Origin: Hevea brasiliensis
Lineage: Eukaryota; Streptophyta; Magnoliopsida; Malpighiales; Euphorbiaceae
Assembly: GCF_030052815.1 (NCBI RefSeq)
Contig: NC_079494.1
Coordinates: forward strand, 35,636,467-35,700,466
Direction of reading: 5' to 3'
Length of the DNA stretch: 64,000 bases
Numbering within the stretch: the stretch's first letter is position 1; every line of letters starts with the position of its first letter. Under the pieces are notes generated by a model. That model searched no databases and was not told where the DNA came from. It saw only the letters and a list, made by a program, of their open reading frames with translations. This document shows, one piece after another, positions 10,020 to 19,469 of the stretch. The position numbers and the translations under genes were made by a program.

Positions 10020-12395
10020 TGTAACACCCCTAAGTTCGGTAGTGCGTTCTACTGCTCCAGTGACCAGTGTTGTCTGGACAGCTAGGATGCCTAGAACCAC
10101 ACCTTGATATGAGAGAGGAGACATAAATAATGAAATACAAGAAAAGAAAATACAAGAAAAACAAAGGAAAAATAATAGCAAAGAAATGTCACCAAGTTAA
10201 GCGAGCCAGAAACCTAGCGATGGGTGACCGCACCGGGAAGTCACGGCGTGGACCGTTGACTAGCCCTGGACTGCGGGGAACCCTAGAAAACATTTTTAGG
10301 ACATAAATAGAACATTATTGAAGAATAAATATCATTAGAAAGATCAAAGAAAAATTAAATAATTAGTACAAAGAAAAGTGAGAAATCGAAAAACAGACAA
10401 AACCCGGTAATACCGAAAAATCGGGAATGCCACCCGAACAGGGGCATTATGGTCATTTGACATCCCGAAGTGTCTTTTGACCTAAATATCCATTAAAAAT
10501 AAATAATATTACACTTAAAAAATGAAATGAAAAATTAATTTGGTGGTACCTAAAGTAAATAGTAGAAATTAAAGGTTAAATGTGGAATAAGTGGGAATTT
10601 AGCTTATTATATGATTAAGTGACTAAGTGGACCACTAAAGGGATTAATTAAATACATAGTGGGACATGTGTACACTTAAAATGCAGCTGAATAATCCATC
10701 TTCCTCATTTGCATTCAACATTGCCGAATTGAAGAACCAAATAGAAACTCCATGGGCGTTTGCATGAAAGCTTCATCCACTCCCTCTTTTCATCTCTAAA
10801 TACTTAGGTTCCTTCATGAAAAATGGTCTACACATCACAAGGAAGATATTGATACCAAATTTGAGAAGTTTGGTGAAGGTTTAGCAAGTTACAATTAAAG
10901 GTAAGTTTGCATTTTTGAGAACTTCTTCGTTAAAGTTTATGTTCATGTTATGGGTGTTGGTTTGGTGAAGGAAAATTTTGAGTTTGAAAGGTTATTGTTG
11001 TTTTCATTTTGGACAGCCATGAGTCACGTTTTTGATGAGATATTTGTGCATATAATTGATGAGAAATGGTGTTGATCATGATGAATTAGTAACCTAGTGA
11101 ATTATTTCATGTTTATATGGTGATTTATGCACTTGGATGGGAATTGGTAAATTGGATGGCACTTTGATGTTGAAGAATGGTTTGCGGCAGCTTGGGGACA
11201 CTTGAGTAATGGTATATATTGAAGGAAGTGTGGGCATAATATTGACCTAGAAGGTTGATGAGATGTATGTAGATTGATATTGTAAAGTGTATGTAAAATT
11301 TGTAATGGTTAGGTGTATTTGTAATGGTAATTAGAAATTGTAATTGTGAATGATATTTGGTGTGTTGAGGGTAATGGTAATCTGCCCAAAATAATGTTAA
11401 TGTAAAGTAGATAATGCTTTTGGTAATGTACCAAAACAGATTGGTAGGGTATGGAAGTAAACTTTGCAAGTTAAATGTGTGTTTGAAGTGGGGTGTGAAA
11501 GGCATAGTGAGGGCAGTGTACATTTTAGCCTATAACCTTAAATGTGTAACCTCAATTGGTATGAGACCAATTTGAGGTGAAACTAGGCACAAAATGTGCC
11601 AACTTTCATTGAGAAACCATACCAAAATTCTGCTTGCAAGGTGACCTAAAAAAATGACCAATTCGGATTAGGTGCAATTAGGACCTGAAAAATGACCAAT
11701 TGGGCAGCAGTGAGTGTTTAGGCCATAACTCACTCAAACCAGGTCCAATTGACCTGAAATTTTGACCAAGAATAGTTAAGACCCATACCTACAAGTATTA
11801 TGAAGACACCAAAGCCCATAAATGACCATAAGCAAGTCAAACAACTTGCACAAGTTCGGGTCCAAAAACTGGCCGAACCAGAATTGACCAATTTGACCTA
11901 AAATTGACCTAAAATGGTACCATTTGACCAGCAATAGTATAATGACCATAACTCGGTCTACTTAACTCGGATTGACCTGAAATTTTGCACCGCGGTCCAT
12001 AAGACCTAGATCTACAAGTTTGTAGTTTTGACCAAAGCCCGAAAACCGAGGGAACTAGGCCGTCCGGCTAGGTTAAACCAGTGTCCCGGAATCCAGTAAT
12101 TTGCATTAAAGTGCACTACGCAAGGAAATGACTTTGGTAAAACATACCAAACCTAAAACCCTATCGAATGTGACATATTAATGACACTAAAACCTAATTT
12201 ACCTAAAACGCAACGAGAGTCGGTATATTAGGTGATTAAGTGAATAATTGAGTTCAGTGCATTATTTACCAAACACCATCGTTAGAGGCAAATTAAATTA
12301 GCAATGAAACACTTCAAATTGTGTTTCTCAGTTACTAAAGACTCAGGGAAAGGGAAGGAAATACTGAGTCAGACCAGGGAGACAGTCATCAGAGG

Positions 12396-12638
12396 TTTGT
12401 GCACAACGGCTATTGCTTTTGAATTTTTCAATTGAAATAAATATTGAATATTTGTATATTATTGTTTTAAATTGTGTTTGTGCACAACGGCTATTTCTTT
12501 TGAATTTTTCAATTGAAATAAATATTGAATATTTGTATATTATTGTTTTAAATTGTGTTTGTGCACAACGAATATTTCTTTTGAATTATTTTCAATTGAA
12601 ATAAATATTGACTATTTGTATATTATTGTTTTAAATTG
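12396..12638 (+). repeat. 81 bp tandem triplication in S1
   Basis: Units start at 12396, 12477 and 12558, each opening with TTTGTGCACAACG. Other family-A LTRs here have one unit, or diverged units (for example 21840-22010), so this expansion is specific to S1. Confidence 0.9.
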
Positions 12639-13433
12639 TGTAAATGAGTTTGATGGACACTTATTGATTTAGAAATATTGTGAATGATTTGAAACTGTGA
12701 AAAATTGTTTGAATGACATTGATGGATACTTATTGATTAAAAAGCATTGTAAATGGTTTGAAATTGTGGGAAATTTAGTTTAGTGTGATTTGTGAAAATC
12801 GAAGTTAATTATGAATTGTGTTGCCATTTTGTGAATGAAATTATGACTTTGGAAATTTATTGGATTCTCACGAATCATTTGAATAAAATGTTTGGAATTG
12901 ATTTTGTGTTCACACTTAGCATGACAGTATCGTATCATTCCTTCTCCAATTATGGGGTTGTGATCGTTTATTTCCTTCTCCATTTATGGAGTCGTGATCG
13001 TTTATTTTTCCCTCTCTGGTTTACCAGTTGAGGTGATCGGATGAGTACTCATTATATAGCTAGCTCCCCTTCCTCATTGATTTCGATTAGTGAGGTTGTG
13101 ATTGCTTTGTCGTGGTGTACAACACGACATTGATCGGAAAATTGTGTCATGGCTTAAGTTGTGAATGAATTGGCAACACTGTATTCTTAAATTATTCGAC
13201 TAAATTGCGTTATTATGTATTGTGAGATTGTGAAATTGATTTAAACTCTTGTTGACATATACTGTCTATTGAATTCAACCATGATCTGACTTATTGAAAA
13301 TTATTGTGATATTGACAAATGGAGTTTAAATTCTTGTTGACATTTATTGTCTTGAATTTAACTATGATTTTAAGTATCCACTATTTACATGACTTATGAA
13401 TTGTGATTTGAAATTGTATTTGGTTAATGTTGT

Positions 13434-13481
13434 GCACCACTGAGACATTGTCTCAGCGATAGCTTTTTATTGTTGTCGCAG
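13434..13481 (+). other. Conserved GCACCAC two-hairpin motif, S1 copy
   Basis: A GCACCAC box is followed by stem CTGAGA/TCTCAG (13440-13456) and then stem GCGATAGC/GTTGTCGC (13456-13479). The second stem pairs fully only if G-U pairs are allowed, which points to RNA rather than DNA structure. The motif ends in CAG|G, like a splice acceptor. Confidence 0.75.
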
Positions 13482-14077
13482 GTAGAGAGACAGACAGGGC
13501 AGCAGACTAGGCTGCATATACATCCAGTGAGGGATTACCTGGTATTATGAGTATACCAGTATTTTGCATTTTGTACTATAATGTATGACACTGTATGTAC
13601 ATATTGTTTTTGGTTTTGAGCAGTTGTAAATTAAATTGTACATTGAAGTTGTAAATTAATTATGAGTGTTTTGGATTGTAAAAGCTGTATTATATTTCCT
13701 TATCTCAGACTTTGAAAAATTGCTATGGAATTGAGTTGATAAATTGTTGTGTTGAGAAATGTATTGGAGTTGAGAGTTGGAAAATTATTGAAGTGCCTTT
13801 TTACAGGTTTTCTGAAGAACTGTTTTGTCCAAAATACAGATGGCACTCTGCCAAAATTTTTACAGAAATTCCAAATAAATCAAATGAGTTAGTTGTTTCA
13901 CTTCAATTCACCAAAGTTTTTAACACCTGTAAATAGTGCTCACCACGGTAAAAGAAGTAAGAAAAGTTTTTAAAATCCCTTGTGGCATATTTAATGGGTT
14001 ATCAGTAGACGGAGTTGGTAATTCATTAGGTATACTACGGGATCATGTTATGCCTTACAGAGGGGTAGGGTGTGACA

Positions 14078-14579
14078 GGACTGAAGGATCAAATCCGTCT
14101 GTAGTTGGAAATCCATGTTGAAGTCAAGATGTTCCAACTGCTCAATCAGCCAATCATCTTGTGGACATGATCCCCAACATTCTATCCCTCAGACATCCTC
14201 ATACGGAATAGCTGTCTAGATATCTCATACCTAGCATTCCTGCTGTGCTCACCATACAACTCTTGTAGGTGAAGGAGGATCTCACTCGCACTCTTCATGT
14301 TCTCATGTTGCTTCTGTAACTCATTACTCATGGAAGCAAGCATGTAACACTTAGCTCTCATATCATGCTCCTTCCACTTGTCCGAAGTTTCATGTTCCTC
14401 TTGTGTGGCCTCTGGAGGTAAGGGACCAGGAACATTTGAATCTAGAACATATCCTATATGTTCAAGGTTCAGGACAAGTTTCAAATTTCTTAGCCAATCA
14501 GACAGATTAGGTCCTGTCAACCTATTGTGATCAAGTATGCTTGCAAGGATATTGGATGGTGGTGGTTGTTACTGCTCAT
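14078..14579 (-). pseudogene. C1 gag, N-terminal half
   Basis: This is the N-terminal part of copia Gag (gag_2/UBN2-like). The ATG complementary to 14577-14579 begins MSSNNHHHP. A one-base frameshift near 14545 separates it from the main frame, which starts at 14520: LTGPNLSDWLRNLKLVL, then YVLDSNVPGP, HDMRAKCYMLASMSNELQ, LHLQELYGE and YEISRQLFRMRM. It then continues through WLIEQLEHL to the S1 insertion. The GGACT at 14078-14082 is the right duplication of S1. Together with 9730-10019 it would give a Gag of roughly normal copia size. Confidence 0.88.
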
Positions 14580-16348
14580 TATTATCGTAAAATTAATTGC
14601 GTAAATAACCGATTAATTAGTAAATGTATCATGTAATTAACCAAATATGATTATGGTCTTTTAATCAAATTGGTCCTCCCACTAACTTAGCGAATCCTAC
14701 ACTTCCAAAGTAGAAAATGGAAATCCTAGTTGGATGGATTTCTAGTGGGTGATTGAATTCTTATAATTCTATTGATCATCCTCAGGTACATCCAATATTG
14801 GAATTACAATAAACTATAAGTGAGCAACTCTTTGCCCATCACATCTCATGTGAGGTTCAATGCTTTACCTAGCCCCTAATGCTCAAAATCTCAAGTACAT
14901 CCATTATTGACTTATCTTGCATTAGTTAAGTTGATCCCATTGAACCAGTAATTATGCAAATAATTTTAATGTCCTCAGGTACATCCAATATTGGCCACTA
15001 AACCATTTACATATTTACAACATCTCATGCTTAACAATTATTCTTAAGAAAATATCTTAAATAAATTGCATCTTATGCAACTATTTAAAATTTCTTAAAA
15101 TAATTGCCCCAATGGAGGGCCTATGTTATAATTACTTTAATTATAACATTTCCAACTTAATCATTTATTTGAAGATTTTATGGTCATTCTATTTACTATT
15201 AAGGTCTCACTTTGCACATTATCCATTTAGCATGCATATATCATATAATTGCATACATTCCCATACATCTCATGCATTCATGGATAAGCAGTAAATATGG
15301 TATGATCATGGACTTTCTAAGGGATTCAATTCTGAGCCACCAAGAATTGAATCAGGGCATTCCTAGGTGCATTTCATTCATTCATTTTACAAGAGTTGTT
15401 GAAGGAGTACATAATCAACACTTGATCTTGAATTCCTCCCACTGGTCCCACCAATGCTCTTGACCTCCTTGAACTTCTTGCAATCCAATATTACATAGTA
15501 ATCCTTGGCATACCAAAGCGAATTTACAAGAACTTAAATAAATGAAATTACAACCCAAAAATTATTACAAACTTAATAATACATGCCCAAAATAAATTAA
15601 AATAAATTAATTAATTTACAATCCCAAAGAAACATAAAAGAAATAAATCCAATCACATTGGTCTTTTATAGTCCATGATCATCCATCATGCATATCACTA
15701 TTTAACAATTAAATAAAACATACATACTTAAATTAAATTGAATATCTCATATTCAACTTAAAAATCCAGATTTGAATATGATTCAAATAAATTTAAAAAT
15801 TCAGATTTAAATCTCATTTAAACAAATTTAAAAATTCAGATTTGAATCACATTCAAACAACTTCAAAAATTCAGATTTGAATCACATTCAAACATTTTTT
15901 AAAAAATCAGATTTGAATCACATTCAAACATTTTTTAAAAAATCAGATCTGAATTTTATTCAATCAATTTTAAAAAATCAGATTTAAATATGATTCAAAC
16001 AACTTTAAAAATTCAGATTTGAATCACATTCAAACAACTTTTAAAATTCAGATTTGAATCACATTCAAACAATTTTTAAAATTCTGATTTGAATCATAAT
16101 TTAATTGTGTGATAAAAACTACTAATTAAACACTTTAATTAGTCAAAGAATAGGCCTTAGATCATACAACAATTGCAGAATTAAAAGCCAAACCTTAAAC
16201 CACCCATGGAAGCCAAACCATGCGCACCATTGATGGTGTTTTTTCAAGTATGCTGCCAACTTGCTTTGCAACCAACAATGAACTTTTGATCTCATGATCA
16301 AACACACAATTAAATCATATAATCAACAATCTAAATGGCAAATATAGT
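14580..16348 (-). other. C1 long 5' leader
   Basis: About 1.77 kb lies between the primer-binding site and gag without a credible gene. It holds three spaced copies of a GGTACATCCAATATTG-like motif (near 14785, 14892 and 14981) and a ten-unit 35 bp repeat (15767-16118). Short open frames at 15112-15463 look random. Long leaders can carry packaging and dimerisation signals, but nothing here proves that. Confidence 0.7.
15767..16118 (-). repeat. 35 bp tandem repeat, ten units, each a small hairpin
   Basis: Units start at about 15767, 15802, 15837, 15872, 15908, 15944, 15979, 16014, 16049 and 16084 (period 35-36). Most contain TTTGAAT-CAC-ATTCAAA, a perfect seven-base inverted repeat. One unit reads TTTAAAT...ATTTAAA, where both arms changed together. 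Confidence 0.9.
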
Positions 16349-16362
16349 GGCTCGATACCAAT
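16349..16362 (-). other. C1 primer-binding site
   Basis: The minus strand reads TGGTATCGAGCC beside the 5' LTR. It matches the initiator tRNA-Met complement TGGTATCAGAGC except for CAG read as CG. It fixes 16363-18461 as the 5' LTR. Confidence 0.85.
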
Positions 16363-18461
16363 TGAAGGCAGGCGTGAAAAACACAAGTTTATACCATTGA
16401 ATTCAAAAATTTTCACCTAGGGTCACATGCATCATGCAAGATTTATTTTTATCTATTTGATTTCAATGATAAACAACATATTAAAACTCTTTTAATATGT
16501 TTTTGGATCTGTATTTGCCATTTAAGATTTTAAAATTAATCAGATTAATTTTAGAACCCTAGATTAAATCAAGAACGATTACACTAACCTCTTGATGCAC
16601 TTTGCGTGTCTGCGCCTTTGAGATTCGTCTTGAGGACACGGATATTGTCCCTCTAGCTTGTCCACACCAAGAACACCTATGGCAGCCCTTGAATAGCTTC
16701 TAAAGCTTTTTCTATTAATTAGAAAATCAAGTTCTGCCTTTTAAGAGATTAAAGATGTAAACAGGACACTAGAAACAATTTCTAGTGTTCTTAATTCAAG
16801 AGATTGATGGCTAATCTCTTTGAATTGATAAGAGATGAAGAAGAAGAGATGAAAACCCTCAAAGTGCCATGACAAAGGAGTGTGGCTGCTGGTTGTGTTT
16901 TATTTTCTCATAACAACACTTAAATAGCTAGGTTAACACATTAAACCCTTGCCACATGTCACCCTTTGATTAGCTCTAGGTTTAAGTGACCCAATCACAT
17001 TATGCCAAGTGTCAAACCTATATTTAATCTTGATTTTAATCATCTTACATGATTAAAAAAAAATATTTGGCAAGCTTATGTGTTATGCCATGTGTCACCA
17101 TCTCATGGTGCCACGTGTCACACTGTAAAATGACCAAAATGCCCCTGTGTCTTTATTTTGAGTTCTTAACCCAAAATAATTATTTTCTTCTTCTAATTAA
17201 TTTATATCAAATATAAATTAATTAATTAATCTCTATTAATTAATTTCTCATTAATTAAATTCATATTTAAACACTTTAAATATAAATTTAACTTATATTA
17301 TACATCCAATAATCTAGATTTGGTTTCAAGTCATGCTAGGGACTTTGCAATCTAATTGCAAACCAAACCTATTTAATTAATCAATTAAACTCTTTAATTA
17401 ATTAAATAAATCATATTTAAATAGGTGATAACTTGTGTATGTGTGTGACTTACTAGGCTCATCACTAATTGGCAATGAGACATGATATCAACTCTTAATA
17501 TCATTAGAACTCTTTCTTACCATAAATGATTTCTCTAAATCATTTTATGAACCTCATAGACCATGGTTAACACCTAGCATAGCATGCCATGGCCACCCAA
17601 TTAGTAATAAGGTTTACCTTAAATGAACCTATAATCATATGTTACCATGCACTAGAATCTCTCTCATTACAAAATCCCAACTTAAGCCGAGTCATGGTTT
17701 ATGTCAAACTCCATTTGCTATGAATATTATGTTCTCTTTTAATCCCAGTTCTTGATTAAAAAGATTTTCTCATCAGAAACTCTTTTCTGAATAAATCTAT
17801 CTGTCCTGGCTAGGAACTTGAAACATCAAGAACAATTAAATGAACATAGGATTTTATCTCTATTTACTTAGAGGAACAGATTCCATCTTGATCAACACCT
17901 ACCTCCATATATAACTAGTAGGAGCCAACACATGCCCATATACCCATACACAAGACAAGTATGAAAGCAGATCAAACTCAAACTACCTATATACAAGATA
18001 ATCATGCTATCTCAGTCTAAAGATTATATGCATCGATATGATTTATGACAAAACATTGACAAGAGTAAACTCCATGTGCTTGTCATAAGTGTCACCGTTC
18101 GCCTACTTATCATTTATAAGTGCCTATCATGTTTGTTATATGGCATGAGACTCACCATTCCATCTTATTTATATCTCATATAAATAACTTGGGAACAAAC
18201 ATGAATACAATCTTTCTGGATAAGTCATGTCCTTATTATGAAGTATCCTCGATTGTGAACCTATTTATGATACTTCGTGCTAGAAATATTGTCACTCATA
18301 TTCTTAACAACTTAAGAATAATATTTCTAACAAAATATCAATGGACCTTTTCTATTACACATAAATATATTATGTAAACGGAAAAGTGGAAATGCCTTTT
18401 ATTAATAAAAATATGTACAAGATACATACTAAATGATATGCTCTAGGGCATACTACTAACA
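16363..18461 (-). repeat. C1 5' LTR
   Basis: Matches 4851-6951 throughout and has the same TG...CA ends. The right edge abuts ATTTC (18462-18466), the second target-site copy. The promoter should lie on the minus strand within it; I could not fix a TATA box with confidence. Confidence 0.92.
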
Positions 18462-18784
18462 ATTTCTAATATTATTTATTTCAATAGATGTTTATTTAAG
18501 TCCTAAAAATATTTTTCAGGGTTCCCCGCGGTCCAAGGCTAGTCAACGGCCCATGCCGCAACTTCCCGGTGCGGTCACCCATCGCTGCAGTGCTGGCTCA
18601 TTTAACTTAGTTTCATTTCATTGCTATTATTTTTCCTTTATTTTTCTTGTATTTTCCTTTCTTGTATTTCATTATTTTATGTCTCCTCACTAACTTTTAA
18701 ATGTAGTTCTAGGCATTCTAGCTGTCCGGGTAGACACTGGTCACCAGAACAGTAGAATGCACTACCGAATATAGGGGTGTTACA
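18462..18784 (-). mobile_element. G0 3' LTR, right segment (LTR start)
   Basis: Resumes the LTR interrupted by C1 and ends with GGGGTGTTACA, the reverse complement of the family-A start TGTAACACCCC. It borders a polypurine tract and pol on its right, so it is the 3' LTR of a minus-strand element. Confidence 0.85.
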
Positions 18785-18822
18785 ATTCTCCCCCCCTTGA
18801 AAGAAATTTCATCTCGAAATTT
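18785..18822 (-). other. G0 polypurine tract and preceding stem
   Basis: The minus strand has AAGGGGGGGAGAAT beside the LTR, preceded by an AAATTTCG/GAAATTT inverted repeat. The same arrangement occurs at 29230-29265 (G3) and 54400-54434 (G2), and a weaker one before the G4 3' LTR. Confidence 0.8.
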
Positions 18823-18831
18823 TACCTGGCA

Positions 18832-19469
18832 TCAGTCTCTGAACAACTGTGGGTGCTGTCTCCTCATGTCCTCTTCACGTTCTCAAGTAGCTTCCTGGCC
18901 TGAATGATGGTTCCATAGCACTTTAACCAGGTGTATCTGTTTATTTCTCAGCTGCTTCACCTTATATGCCAGAATTTCTATGGGTTCTTCCTCATATGAG
19001 AGGTCTAGATTTACCTCAATCTCTTCAACTGATAGAACATGAGATGGGTCAGATCTGTACCTCCTTAACATGGACACATGGAAGACACTGTGTATCCTTT
19101 CTAGCTCTGAAGGTAATGCTAATCGATATGCCAAAGGATCCACTCTTTTTAGAACCTCGTATGGTCCGATGGAACGAGGACTCAGTTTCCCCTTTCTGCC
19201 AAATCTCATAATCCTCTTCCAAGGAGAAACCTTGAGGAATACCTTATCACCCACTGCATATTCAATATCTCTTCTCTTCAGATCAACATAGGACTTCTGA
19301 CGGTCTAATGAAGCCTTGAGTCAATCTCTGATCAATATGATCTTTTCCTCTGTCTGCTGAACAATTTCTAGCCCATTCATCTTCCTTTCACCTACTTCAT
19401 CCCAACATAGGGGAATTTCGCACTTTCTGCCATATAAAGCTTCATATGGAGGCATCCCAATGCTTGATT
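18832..19469 (-). pseudogene. G0 integrase C-terminus with chromodomain
   Basis: This is the end of a Ty3/gypsy polyprotein. The best frame (19254-18883) reads the integrase tail (VFLKVSPW, GKLSPRSIGPYEVL, AYRLALP, HSVFHVSMLRRY) and then a chromodomain (EEPIEILAYKVKQLR, then HLVKVLWNHHSG), which in this family directs integration to heterochromatin by binding histone marks. A stop replaces the Trp after QEAT (about 18890); the remaining residues continue to the normal end at 18832-18834. Further right the end of the integrase core (MPPYEALYG) reaches 19469, where G2 is inserted. The core continues at 58261. Confidence 0.9.

Larger units (their letters stand above)
10020..14077 (+). mobile_element. 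S1, solo LTR of a family-A gypsy element
   Basis: A single 4,058 bp LTR (TGTAACACCCC to GGGTGTGACA) with perfect GGACT duplications at 10015-10019 and 14078-14082, inserted in C1 gag. No internal sequence is present, so it arose by LTR-LTR recombination after insertion. Landmarks: donor AG|GTAAGT at 10899-10906, repeated modules about 11540-12050, an 81 bp triplication (12396-12638), the hairpin motif (13434-13481) and the conserved 3' block. The open frames within (11125-11523, 12413-12604, 12780-13031, 13712-13936) are chance frames; 12413-12604 is just the 81 bp repeat, which keeps frame because 81 is divisible by three. Confidence 0.95.
4851..18461 (-). mobile_element. C1, Ty1/copia retrotransposon, complete in outline
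   Basis: Minus-strand copia element bounded by LTRs at 4851-6951 and 16363-18461, with ATTTC target-site duplications at 4846-4850 and 18462-18466. The right LTR is the 5' one, since a primer-binding site adjoins it. In order of transcription come a 1.8 kb leader with a 35 bp tandem repeat, gag, zinc knuckle, integrase, reverse transcriptase, RNase H, polypurine tract and 3' LTR, which is the copia order (integrase before RT). The protease region appears deleted. Solo LTR S1 (10020-14077) interrupts gag. Without S1 the element is about 9.5 kb. The LTRs look very similar, so insertion is probably recent. With no protease and a broken pol it would need a helper. The lineage within copia is not certain. 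Confidence 0.93.

Noticed and set aside
12413..12604. Repetitive 63-codon protein frame
   Set aside because: It is the translation of the 81 bp tandem repeat in S1; the frame persists only because 81 is a multiple of three.
15767..16118. Regular 35 bp repeat resembling a CRISPR array
   Set aside because: There are no unique spacers between repeats, the units are degenerate throughout, and the context is a plant retrotransposon leader.
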